A stretch of 64,000 bases of DNA from Cyanophora paradoxa (taxonomy: Eukaryota > Glaucocystophyceae > Cyanophorales > Cyanophoraceae), in NCBI GenBank assembly GCA_004431415.1, contig QPMI01000489.1, positions 55,710 through 119,709 of the forward strand, in the 5' to 3' direction. Positions within the stretch are counted from its first letter, which is position 1. The number at the start of each line of letters is the position of its first letter. A program made the translations under genes and the position numbers. Shown piece after piece: positions 1 through 10,843 of this stretch. The notes under the pieces are model-generated. The model did not search any database and was not told where the DNA came from. It worked only from the letters and a program-made list of their open reading frames with translations.

Positions 1-3000
1 TCGGACTCGGGACTCACCAGGCGCCTCGCGTACGCAGCCGCCAGCCCGTTCTCGGACGGCGAGGGCGACTCGATGATGATGTTCCCGCCGCAAGATGGAG
101 ACTTCCCGCTCGACGGGAACCCGCGGCTGCTCGACTCCCCCCGATCGCTCCCTGACATGAAGCTCATCAGTTCCAGCCCGGACACGCTGCCCCTGAACGG
201 GGCGCCGCCGTCAACGAGCATGGAATCGGACATGCCAGTCATTCGCATCGGCTCGCTCGAGATGCCCTCGCGGCTGGCGAAGGAGCCTGCGAAGAAGAAG
301 GCCCCTCCGAAGCCGCCCGTCGCGCAGAAGATCCCACACCTCGTGAAGACCCCGTTCGAGGAGTATATAGACGAGTACCACTGGTTCCGCGACAAGGCGA
401 ACCCCAAAGTCATGGAGTGCGCTACGCGCTGGAACGCGACATTTGATCCGCGCTCGCTGAGGCCGCGCAGGTACCTAGAATCCGAAAACACGTACGCGGA
501 AGCAATCATGAAGAACACGGAGGACCTTCAGACGACCCTGTACAACGAGTTCTGCTCCCGCTCGCTAGACGCGGATGCGGAGGCGCGCCCCGCCGATCGC
601 CCCACGCCGCGTCCGCGCGCCGCGGGCTCAGGCGCGCGCAGGTTCCCATTCGCGTCGATAACTACTACTACTACAAGCGCACGGAGCCCGACAAGCAGTA
701 CACGGTACGCGGCGGCGGCTGCAGCTGCCGCCGCGGCGCCCGCACGGCCGCCGCGGCCGACGCCTCCGCGCCCCTCCTCCGCAGGTCCACTGCCGAAAGT
801 TCGACTCGCTTGACGCCTCCGAAGAGGTTGTTTTCGACGAGAACGAGTGGGCAGAGGGCGAGGACTACTTCGAGGTGGGCGTACCCGTACCCCCCGCCTC
901 CGCCCCGCCGCCCCCACCGACGCGCGCCCGGCCCGGGTACAGCTTGGCGTCTTCGAGGTCGCGCCGAACCACAACATAGTCGCCCTGGGCACCAACACGA
1001 CCGGTGACGAGCGGTTCACCGTATACTTCAAGGCGGGCTTATCTGCTTCGCCCTATCTGCCTCTCCGGGATTCAAACCCGCCCCTCCTCGCAGGACCTGG
1101 GTACCGGCTCGCTCCTGGACGACGAGATTCCGGTGCGTCTGCCCGCCTTCCCCCCCGCCCCTCTCTCCGCGCCTCGCCTCCTGAAGCCGCCGCCAGAACG
1201 TAAACACGCTCCGCTGGGCCAACGACAACTCGAGCGTCCTGTACACGGTACCCCTCCCCCTCTCTGTCTGTCAGGCGATCCAACTCTATCGGCCACCGGG
1301 TGAACTTCCGCCTCAGGTGATCCACCCGACGACCGGGCGCTCGTACCGGCTCTACAGGCACCGCCTCGGTACACCCGTCGCCGAAGACGAGCTCATGCAC
1401 TCGGTGCGCCCCTCCCCCCACTCGCTTCCCTCCCCCGCCCCTTCAGAGCGCCCCCCTCCCGTCCTTCATCTGAGCGCCCCCCACCCCCTCCCCCTCCCCC
1501 CGCCACCCTGCAGGAGGACGACGAGGCGTTCGTGCTGAGCATCTCGATGACGAACAGCGGCAAATTCTTCCTCCTCCGCCTCGCCGGTGCGTGCGCGGGG
1601 CGAAGGCGGGCGGGGCGGGCCGCGCGCCCTGCGGCGGCCAGACTAGACGGGGCAGGCAGGCAGGCAGCAGCTAGCTCCATTGTAGGGACGGCTCCATTGT
1701 TCTAGATTCGGGGGGAGGGGGGGGGGGAGGGGGGGTGGGGTGGGGGGGTTAGCTTGACGGCTCAAGGGCGTTCGACCGACAGGCCCAGCCCATCCCATTC
1801 CAGCCCCGCCCCGCCCCGCCCCGCCCCGCTCCCCCAGCATTGTACCCCCCGCCTCACCCCCCGACCGCTTCTTCGTTCACAGACCAATCGACGGCTGAGG
1901 TTCGCTTCATGGACGCCGACGACCCGAAGGGCTACTTCCGCGTCCTGTACCCCCGCGAGCCCAACATCGCCTACTTCGTCGAGGTCCGATTCTTCGCACT
2001 CAATTTACCCGTACCCCCTGCAGCTCTGCGATCAGATTTGATCTCATCTGATCTGATCTGATTTCGAGCAGCACCACGGGAACAAGTTCTTCGTTCTCAC
2101 GAACGACGACGGCGCCGTCAACTTCAAGCTCGTGCAGGGTACCCCCTCGTTTCTTCCCCCCCCCTCGGCGTCGGTTTGAACAGCCGCGGGGCAGTACCCG
2201 TCATCTCGCCGCAGAAGAAGAACTGGCGGGAGGTCCTCGCCAGCAACGAGCAGGTACCGCTCCCGTACCCCCCTTCCTTCCCTTCCCGCCTTCCCGTACC
2301 CCTCACCGCCCCTTCCCGTACCCCCCTCTTTTGCAGGTGCTTCTGGAGCAGATGTTCGTGTACAAGCACCACTTAGTCCTCTTCTGCCTCCGCGACACCC
2401 ACCGCGTCATCAAGGTCAGATCCGATCCGATCCGAACCGATCCGATTTCTGATCCGATCTGATCTGATCCGACTTCTCCCCCCCTCCCATCGCTCAGATC
2501 ATGGACTTGTCGGACGGGGAGTGGCACACGGTCGAGTTCGGCGAGCGTCTCACAAGCGTCTGGCCGGGCAACTACGACGACGAGGACATTCGCATGGTCC
2601 GAGCGCACGTATATATAAGATCCACGGTTCAGTATAAGTCTAGAAGCCCAAAACGACATCCGCATGGTTCGAGCACAAGCACACACATAAGACCCGCGGC
2701 TCATATATGAGACTATAGACTGGGACCTACATATTATAAACTATAGATGACGAACACATCCGCATGGTCCGAGCGCACATATTCGACCCGCGTTTCAGTT
2801 TTGTTAGCTCGCTTAGGAGCTCAGAGCTCAGACTATAGACAGACTATAGACTGGGCCCGAGACACAAAGTCGAAGAGCCCAAGAGCACATCACTCTGTCT
2901 ATGTCTCCTTTCTTCCTGCCGAATATCTGCCTGATACCCCCCGCTCCCCCCCCCCCCAGATCACGGCGTACAAGACGAACAAGATCCGCTTCCTGAAGTC

Positions 3001-5137
3001 CTCCTTCCTCGACCCGGTACCCCCCTCCCCGCCCGCCGAATCCCCGTACCCCCCTCCGTTCCTAACAGGAGCGGCGGCTCCTTTTCGCAGGCGACGTACT
3101 ATGACTACGACATGGACAACCGCGCCAAGACGAAGCGAAAGGTCCGCAGCGAACGAAGCGAGGGCGGGCTAGCTGGCCGGCCAGCTAGCCAAGCCGGACG
3201 CTTAGACGGTTAGCTGCGACGAAGGGAAAGGTCCGGATCCGGGGGGGTGGGCGAGGGGAGGGCACGGTGCCAGCCAGACCTACAAGACCTATAGGGCGTA
3301 CCGGTAGCTAAGCCAGTCTTAGCCGGACGGGTCTGAGCCAGTCTCGGCCCGGTTAGCTGCGCCCCCTCCTCTCCCCCGCCGGGGCTGACAGACCGATCGA
3401 GCGCAGACCGACACGGTTCTGGGGGGGTACGTCCCGGCCATCTACCACCAGGAGGTCCGTTCAGCTCGAAGCGAGCGTACCCGTACCCGTGCCGAATCGT
3501 GCCCCGCCGTCCTGGTTCTGATTCTTCTGTCCCGGTTTCAGCGCATCTTCGCGACCGGTCACGATGGCGTGGAGGTGGGTTCCGGCCGTGTCTTTGCCCA
3601 CGACCTTTAGATTCACGCACCCCCCTCCGCCCAGATCCCCATCTCGCTCGTGTTCCGCAAGGATATGCGGGACCCCGAGAACGGCAACTACTGCCTGGTA
3701 CCCCCTTTCCGTGCACGCGTACCCCCGGGCTCCCGCGAACCCCGTACCCCAGATGGAGGCGTACGGCGCGTACGGCGGAAACAAGCACCCCCGCTTCGAT
3801 CCCCACAAGGTCCGAAAATCGCTGTACCCCTCAGCTCGCAGCTTATACCCCCCTGCAGCTCTCCCTCCTCGACCGCGGCTTCGTCTACGCGATCGCGCAC
3901 GTCCGGTACCCCCCTTTGCGCCTCCGTACCCCTCGACGGCCCTCACGCTCCCCCGCAGCGGCTCGGGCATGAGGGGACGCCAGTGGTACCTCCAGGGCAA
4001 GGTTTTCAACAAAAAGGTACCCCTCCCGCTTTCTTACATCGTTCGTTGCCCAACGGTGTACCCCAGAACACGTTTTACGACTTCATATCCTGCGCCAAGC
4101 ACCTCGTTAGCGCGGGGTACACCCGCCACGAAAGGTCCGCCGCCGTACCCCTCCGAAACGTTCTTTCCCCTTCGCCTTATCCCGAGCTTCCTTCCTTCCT
4201 TCCTGTACCCCAGGCTCGCGATCTACGGGCGCTCGGCGGGCGGACTCCTCATGGGCGCCGTGTTGAACATGGCCCCTGAGCTGTTCAAGGTCGCTGTCGT
4301 CGAGGTCCGCGTACCCCCCGGCGCTTCCCCCCCCACGCCCGCGACGTCTCCCGGTTCGAATCCGAGCAGGTGCCTTTCGTGGACTGCATCAACACGATGA
4401 TCGACCCGAGCATCCCGTGGGTCGCCTTCGAGTACTCGGAATGCGCGTACCCCCCTTCCCCTTCCTCCGCACTTTTCCCCTTGTAACCCAGGGCGCAGGG
4501 GGCGATCCCCGGTCCAGCCGAGAGATGTACGACTACATGAAGAGCTACAGGTACCCCTGGATCACTTCGCCCCCCCTCCCCCCCAACCTCCCGATCGTCA
4601 CTCACGCCCCGGCAGCCCGTACGACAACGTCAAGCCGCAGAACTACCCCCACATCCTAATCAGTGCGCCCATCTTGTACCCCCCCCCCCTCCACGCCACG
4701 CCGCCCGCCTATCCTCCGCCGCGCTCACCTCTCCTCAGCGACCGGCTGGAACGACCCCCGGGTACAGTACTGGGAGCCCACGAAGTGGACCGCCCGCCTC
4801 CGGTGCCCCTACCCCCCCTTTCCCTTCTTCCCCGTACCCCCGTTCCATCTTAACCCGGCCCGGGCGTACCCCCCAGGGCCGTGAAGGAAGACTCGAACAT
4901 TCTGCTGCTCCGGACGCACATCGCGGGTGCGCGGGGCGCCGGCGCCTTCGGGGGAGGCTAGAGAGGCTTTCCGCGCGGTGCTTTCCTAAGATGCAGGACT
5001 TTCCGATAAGGCTACGCCTTCCTCTCTGCCCTCCTCCCTCTCAACCCCCCCCCTCCCCCCGCAGGGCACATGGGGAGCACGGGGCGGTACGACCACCTCG
5101 AGGACCTCGCCTTCAACTACGCCTTCGTCATCGACAG
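1..5137 (+). CDS. Oligopeptidase B-like serine peptidase (S9A family), multi-exon, 5' end outside window
   Basis: About two dozen short exons join into a prolyl-oligopeptidase-family protein that cleaves peptides, typically after basic residues in oligopeptidase B. The first exon is open from base 1, so the start is upstream. An early exon reads EEYIDEYHWFRDKANPKV (about 358-413), the typical N-terminal signature. Beta-propeller exons follow to about 3140. The hydrolase domain has the nucleophile motif GRSAGG at 4227-4244, the acid-region motif GWNDPRV near 4746, and a late His in AGHMGSTGR near 5070. Introns are 50-100 nt, very C-rich, with donors GTACCCC or GTCCG and acceptor CAG. The last exon, ending ...FVIDR at 5137, can splice in frame through a GC-AG intron to the methyltransferase exon at 5326; otherwise it runs to a TGA near 5214. 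Family call is firm; exon edges are by eye. Confidence 0.88.
2402..2478. repeat. GATC-based microsatellite inside an intron
   Basis: An intron of the peptidase gene is built from variants of GATCCGATCTGATC. The same unit recurs at 2034-2062 and 6930-7020 in other introns of the same transcription unit. It is simple-sequence intron filler, with no coding content. Confidence 0.7.
2651..2678 (+). repeat. Exon-end/donor echo copy 1 inside intron
   Basis: This segment repeats the end of the preceding exon and its donor (GACATTCGCATG|GTCCGAGCGCA, donor at 2597) with a few changes. A second echo follows at 2747-2780. Confidence 0.65.
2747..2780 (+). repeat. Exon-end/donor echo copy 2 inside intron
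   Basis: This is another copy of the exon 3' end plus donor, here ACATCCGCATGGTCCGAGCG, about 150 nt downstream of the true junction at 2596/2597. It retains a usable-looking GT donor. Confidence 0.7.
3217..3236 (+). repeat. Exon-end/donor echo inside intron
   Basis: CGACGAAGGGAAAGGTCCGG repeats the junction AGACGAAGCGAAAG|GTCCGC at 3128-3147, about 95 nt into the intron. Confidence 0.55.
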
Positions 5138-5237
5138 GCGCCCGCCCGCCCGTCTCTTTAGCTCCAAAAGCTTTAGCTTCCTTAGCTTCCTACTTAGCTT
5201 CCTTCTTAGCTCTTGAAGAGTCGTTTTAGCTCTGTGT

Positions 5238-5260
5238 CTTCGTCATCGACCGGCGCCCGC
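5238..5260 (+). repeat. Exon-end echo within the candidate GC-AG intron linking peptidase and methyltransferase
   Basis: CTTCGTCATCGACCGGCGCC repeats the last peptidase exon end and following bases at 5123-5145 (CTTCGTCATCGACAG|GCGCC). The copy supports the view that the real exon ends at 5137 and that 5138-5325 is intron. Confidence 0.6.
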
Positions 5261-5325
5261 CCCGCTCCACTCCGCTCTGGGTGGGTGAACGCTCACTCGC
5301 CTGTCGGCCGCCTCCGCGTGCGCAG

Positions 5326-8300
5326 GCTGGAGGTGCAGCGGCACATCACGGTGGCGCAGCCGCTGGTCAAGGTCGTCCCGCCGACTGCCCTCGCCCCCGT
5401 AGACCTCATCCGCATGTTCCAGGGCTTCCAGGTCCGTCGAGTTGACCGATCTAATCCCCGTCAGCCAATGGGTCGGTTTGATAATATAAGCCAATTTAGA
5501 TTAGACGAGATTCGGGGCTCCTCTAGACGACGCCTTTCAAGGCTTTGGATGCTTGAGACGGCTCTTGCTTGTCCCCAGTTTCATCGAGAGCCCGGCTTCT
5601 TAAGACGGCCTTGGTCTAGTGTGGGGCATGCCTAACCAACGCGCCCGCCGTCTTAAGACGGCCTTGTTAAGACGGCCTTGGTCTAGTGTGGCTCGTCTAA
5701 CCAACGCACGCGCCCCTCGCCTCGCCTCGCCCCACCAACGTGGTCGAACAAACTCCGAGACTCTTTCCCACCGACGCACGCGCCCGCCCCTCGCCTCGCC
5801 CTCAGATCACGATGGCGCTGCACGCGGCGCTGGAGCTCGGCCTCTTCGACCACCTCGCCCGCGCCGGCCGCGCCTCCTGCGACGCCCTCGCAGAGGCCGT
5901 CAACTGCAGGTCCGCCCGCAGCATAGCATCGGGGAGGGGAGGGAGGGAGGATGGCGAGCTAGCTGGGTAGCTGGGCAGCTGGGTGGCTGGGCCGGCCCAG
6001 CCCAGCGTCGCGCTAAGGGCTCCTGTACAAGCGCTGAAAGCTCTGGACGCGCCTCACCTCCTTCGCCCCGCGGCGCAGCGAGCGGGGTACGCGGATCCTG
6101 GCGGACGCGCTGGTGGCGGCCGGCCTCCTGGAGCTCATCGACGGCGACTACACAAACTCCGAGGTCCGCCCGCCCCTTAAAGAGGGCTTTCTAGGGCTTC
6201 TGGGGCTTTCTAGGAAGGTCCGCGGGGGAGGCTGTGGGGGCGAGGGGCGGCGCGAGACGTAGGATGGGGGGACTGGCGCCGGCGTCTCTGTTTCAGCAAG
6301 TGGCGGCTTCTTGGGGCTTCTAGGGCCACTCCGAGGTCCTTGGTCCGCGGGGAGAAGGCTGCGGGGTCGAGGGGCGAGCGGCTTTATGGGGCTCCAGAGT
6401 GCGAGGCAAAGTCGAGGAAGAGCCCGAGAGGGAAGGAAAGAAGAAGAAGACGAAGTTAACTAAGCAAGCTTACTAACTGACTAGCTAGCTAGCTAACTGC
6501 TTAGCTAGCTAACTAACTGATTAGCTAGCTAACTAACTGATTAGCTAGCTAACTAACCAACTAGCGCACTAACTGGACGATTCCGGGGTCTTCGCGCCGG
6601 CTCACCCCGCCCGCCCCCCCGCCCGCCCGCGCAGGTGGCGGCGACGCACCTCGTCCGCGGCCTCGCCAACTACATCGGCGACGTGCGCCGCTACCCCCCT
6701 GCCCGCCCCGATCCCACTACCCCTCCTCCCTGCCCCCCTCCCCCCCCCCCCCCCCCCTGCACCCGAGCGCCCTTCCTTCTCCGCCCTCTTCTCCCTCTCC
6801 TCCCTTCCTTCACCCTCTACCCCCTCCCTGAGCCCTGTACCCCCGGCAGGTGCGGAACTACCTCGTGAACGACTTCATGTGGGACGCCATCCGCCGCCTT
6901 CCCGAGGCCGTCCGCGACGGCGGGCCCAAGGTCAGATCAGATCGGATCCGATCAGATCAGATCAGATTTGATCTGAGCCCATCTGAGATTCGATCCGATC
7001 TGATCTGATTTGATCCGAGCAGAGGCCTGCGGAGGCGGAGGCGGAGGGGGGCCCCGGCGTCGCCCTCTCCCACATGCAGCAGGCCCGCCCTGTACCCCCC
7101 TCTCCTCTCCCCCCCTCTCCCGCTTCCTTCTCTCTTGTTCTTCTTTCTTTCGATGCGCTGAGGCCTTTTTGCGAACGCTCGCAGCATTGGGAGAACGTGG
7201 CCCGCTACAATACCGTTCAGTCGGCGAGGTACCCCTCCCGCCCTCTTTCCCCCCCCCCCCTTCCTGAGCCTCTCTCGCCTCGTTCGCAGCGTCGGGCAAC
7301 AGGTTACGTCCCTGCTCGCCCCCTGGGCCGGTGCGCGTTCTGTACCCCTCCACTCGTCCCCTCCCACTTACCCTCCTGCACCCCCAGCGAGGCACAAGCC
7401 GCTGCACGTGCTGGACGTCGGCTGCGGCGCCGGTTTCCTGGGTACGAAAGTCGTACCCCCCAGATCCTTCTTATCCAGTTTCTTCGTCTCACGCCTTCTA
7501 ATTTCCCTTCCGCGCAGGCTTCAGCGTGCTACAGAGGCACGCCCACGCGCGCCTGTGGAGCCTGGACTGGCCCTCGATCATCTCGATCGCCCGCGGCTAC
7601 GGTACCCCCCTTCTCTCCCCTCCCCTCCCCTCTCTTTCGCTTACCTTCTTCTTTCGTTCGCCTCAGCCGAGCAGCTTCAGCTGAGCGAGCGCGTGACGTT
7701 CATCGAGGGCGACCTATTCCTTACCCCCCTCGGCGGGCCCTACGACCTCATCGTCCTCGGCCAGGTCCGTACGCCCCTCCGCCACTCGGATTGCGTACCC
7801 CCCCCCCTCCCGAGCTTATTCCCCTCTTTTTCGGCGCAGGTCCTGCACCAGCTTTCGGAGGAGCAGTGCAACCTTTTCCTGCGGCGAATCCTGACGGTCC
7901 TCAAGCCCTCCGGACGCGTCGTCATTCACGAAACTGTCTCGTGCGCCGTACCCCTCCCTCCCTTTCTCCCCCGCCCCGATCCCCCCGGGGGGGTACACGG
8001 GCGAGCGTCCGAGCGCGGTGGGCGGGGGTACAGGGGCCTCGACGACGGCTCCTCCTCCATCCACCCCTCCCTCTTCTCCCTCTCCATGCTCGTCCAGGTC
8101 CGCGTACCTTCCAAAAACCTCGCCTACCCCCCTTTGACCCCTCTACCCCCCAAAAGGCACCCGAGGGCGAGGCGTACCCCCTGTCCTGGTACCAGCGGGT
8201 CCTCTCGGACGCGGGCTTCGCCCCCCCCTCCCTGCACCACCTCCAGGTCCGTCTTCTCTCCCCCCCTCCCTCCGGCTTCTGTACCCCCTCACGCCGTCGG

Positions 8301-8403
8301 ATCGGGCGGACAGGGCGCCGGCGAGAAGCTGCTTGTCACGTCGTCCAACCTCATCCCGCTCCGCGCGCGGCGCTACGGGAAGGAGCGCGACAGCCGCCGC
8401 TGA
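5326..8403 (+). CDS. O-methyltransferase-like SAM-dependent domain, probably fused to the upstream peptidase
   Basis: Exons read as a class I SAM methyltransferase of the plant/fungal O-methyltransferase (family 2) type. A helical dimerisation domain (TMALHAALELGLFDHLAR near 5810-5865) is followed by a winged-helix-like part (ILADALVAAGLLELIDGDY). The SAM-binding motif LDVGCGAGFLG lies at about 7410-7442, with DLIVLGQVLHQLSEEQ and LKPSGRVVIHET near 7745-7935. The end is ...LIPLRARRYGKERDSRR with TGA at 8401-8403. The first exon (5326-5430) has no ATG before codon 30 but shows normal coding bias. AG at 5136-5137 plus G CTG GAG at 5326 keeps frame with the peptidase, so one fused protein is the simplest reading. 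An independent start at the ATG near 5414 is the alternative. Substrate is unknown. Confidence 0.8.
6328..6339 (+). repeat. Short exon-end/donor echo in a long intron
   Basis: ACTCCGAGGTCC repeats the junction AACTCCGAG|GTCCG at 6155-6168. The same intron (6164-6634) also has a duplicated GGTCCGCGGGG(G)A block at 6214 and 6341. Confidence 0.45.
6465..6566. repeat. TAGC/TAACTGA simple repeat in intron
   Basis: This is a run of TTAGCTAGCTAACTAACTGA units inside the 6164-6634 intron of the methyltransferase part. No coding content. Confidence 0.75.
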
Positions 8404-9419
8404 TCGTCACCGCCCGCCTGCGCCCGAGCTGTCGGGATCGTCTAGATATAGGCCCAGAACGATTTCGCGATCGCGCGGTGCGCGTATGCATGCACGTGCC
8501 CCGAGCTGTGAACCGAATTCGTATCATCGGATTCGAAAGCGCTGTCTCCATAATATGCGATTAAGCTTTCTGTGCCGCGGTCTCCGCGATCCCTAGCGAG
8601 GGGCTCTTGACTAATTATAAGTGAGCGAAAGCACCCGGCCCTGCCTGTGCTCTTCATGATCGTGATCAGCTGCAGGCTTGTCTTGGGTACGGTAGCCAGC
8701 ACATATATATTAGCTTGGTAGAATATTGGTATACGTACGTCAGGCCTAGGCGGCTAATATAACGCGTTCAATTCTTAGAAGCCTTTAAAAAACCGAAACG
8801 TTATAATTACGCCTTGATCTATATGAAAGTAACTACATGACTGGCGGGCGCCTGTTCGATAAGCTAGAGATTGAATGAAGATAACTGCGAACAACAATTG
8901 CAGTGGGACATACTGCCTTGCGGATGAAACTCAGTGACTCTGCAAATGCTAAGATGTGATGCCTTGAGTACTTGAAAAGCCAGAGAGTGAAAGAAAGCCA
9001 CTTTCAACACACCGATATACGGACATGCATACATACTGCAGCTGCATGCTGAGAGAGCTGTTCGGACTGACAGCGGTCCGGCGGAATCGCACTGCGCACT
9101 GGTGCTGTACATCCTACAAATCAAAGGCTACGTTGAGGTTCTGAACTGTTCTAAACATGATCGGCGATCAGCACGAGGGTACATCAGACCCACTGCAACT
9201 GCATGATGGAAAACTGCAATGCCTTGCGACTAGTATGGACGGCGAGCGCGCACTATACAGAATACAAATGACTCGAAGCAAGGAAGGGCGGACGCAACCT
9301 CACGCCGCCGCGGTCTGCCCCTCTGTCGCACTCGTCCCGAGGACCTGGCGGCTAGCAGTCAGGGAGGAGTAGACAGAATAACGGCGAATTCAGATCGAAG
9401 CCCGCGCGCCTGCGTGCAC
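8404..9419. other. Intergenic, no supported gene
   Basis: Lower-GC, palindrome-rich sequence follows the methyltransferase stop. Open frames here (such as 8864-9124 minus) have no recognisable motif or plausible splice structure. I see no RNA gene. Confidence 0.5.
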
Positions 9420-10511
9420 CCGTGAGCCCCGGAGTGGAGCCAGCGCTTGAACGCGCAGTGCAGGGCGGCGTCTGGAAGCCGGCGTCAGGGCCGGCGGCTC
9501 GCCGGGAGGGGGGGGGGGCAGGGGGGGGTACGGCACCTTCCCGGAGGCAGTACTTCTTCAGGGCACCGGAAATGGCGCACGTGGCGAGGAGGCAGAGATT
9601 CGGGCACGCGTGCGCGTGCGCTGCTGTCTGAACGAGCGAGCCTGGCGAGTGGGGTTGCGTGCGTTAGCTTGGGGCGGGGGTACAACGGCGGAGCGGGGCT
9701 CGGGGCGGTCCGCGCTCACTTGACCCGAAATCGAGCAGGGCCTCCGCGAGGCTGAGGAGGGATCGGGATTGAGAGGGGAACAGACAAAGAGAAAGAGAAA
9801 CGGGGGTACGCGAACCTCTCCGAAGCGACGAGCACAGCCTCCTCCCGATCGTCGAGCATCGCGAGCGCGGCCGCCCCGTGGTAAAGGCACAGGCCTGCGG
9901 GGGTACGTCGGCGGCGCGGCGCGGGTGGCCGGATGGGCAGCGGCGCGCCTGCGTCCAGGAGGGGTAGGCGGTGCAGCCCCTGGAGGACGTTCACGCGGGA
10001 TACCGCGGCGCAGAGTGCGCCCTCGGCCATCCCGCGCTGCGTCTTGCTCAATGCTGCGCTGCTGGCTTTGCCTCCGAACTCGAGAGCCAGCGCGCGAAGG
10101 TTCTGGTGCCTGCGGGAGCAATCGGACTCGGATGAAAGCTCCAGGGCGGAGGAAAGTCGGAACGCACGCGACGAAATCGCCGTTCAGGACAATGTGCGCG
10201 GCGGTCTCCATCGCGCCTTGCTTCACCGCGTTCGACGTGACGCCCTTGAGGAGGACCCGCGTGGAGGGCCTCTCAGGAGGGCCGCCTGTGCCGCCCTTCT
10301 TGCACTCTGCGACCCGCTGAAGGAAGCTGAAGGTCTTGGCCGTGCTCTCCCGCACGTGAACGGTCCCTGCAGCGGCATCTCGCTGCTTGACCCCTGCAGC
10401 TGCGGCCTTGTCCGCCTTATCCTTCTCCCGCTCCCGGTTCTCAGCGCCCTCCTTCTCCTTCTGCGGCGTGCCGGGAGGGCCGCGCGCTGCTTCCGAATGT
10501 GTCTCGCTCAT
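9420..10511 (-). CDS. Candidate multi-exon gene of unknown function, minus strand
   Basis: The minus strand has a plausible start at 10511 (MSETHSEAARG...), then a charged, Lys/Glu-rich N-terminal region ending ...METAAHIVLNGDF. An acceptor CCGCAG at about 10110 leads to an exon reading ALALEFGGKASSAALSKTQ and on to ...NVLQGLHRLPLLDAGA near 9945. Further exon-like stretches lie near 9890-9830 (GAAALAMLDDREEAVLVASE), 9740-9715 and 9600-9530. Introns between them start GTACCCC, as in the neighbouring genes. The Ala/Leu-rich helical pattern could be a repeat protein, but I do not recognise a family. Exon limits are uncertain. Confidence 0.4.
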
Positions 10512-10843
10512 GCCGGGAGCTGCCGCATGCAGGTGTGAGGGCTCCTCCGCAAGCTGGCCTTTCTGTTGCGCGCACGCCGCGAGAACGCTGTTGCTGCGAT
10601 GGGCGCGTGCTTTGCAACCTGGAAAGATGCCTGACGCGAAGACGCCTCGTGTGACTTCTGGTGCCCAGCTTAGCTGGCAAGCGCGGTGTACCCGGGTCGG
10701 ACGAGTTCCCCGCCGAACTAGCGCCGATTCTCTCGCCGAATCGCCGTAGGAGCGCCCGCGCAGCGCTTTCAGCATCGTGCACAGTAGCGGAATACCGCAA
10801 AGCCGACCCCCCCGGTGGCGCCAGCGGCGCGGAGGTTTGGATC

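Noticed and set aside
1066-1090. GGGATTCAAACCCG resembles a tRNA T-arm
   Set aside because: No acceptor stem, D-arm or anticodon arm fits around it, and it lies within an intron of the peptidase gene.
7074-8564. 496-aa plus-strand frame
   Set aside because: Runs through introns of the methyltransferase part in another frame. Pro/Arg/Ser-rich from the C-rich introns; the spliced exons explain the region.
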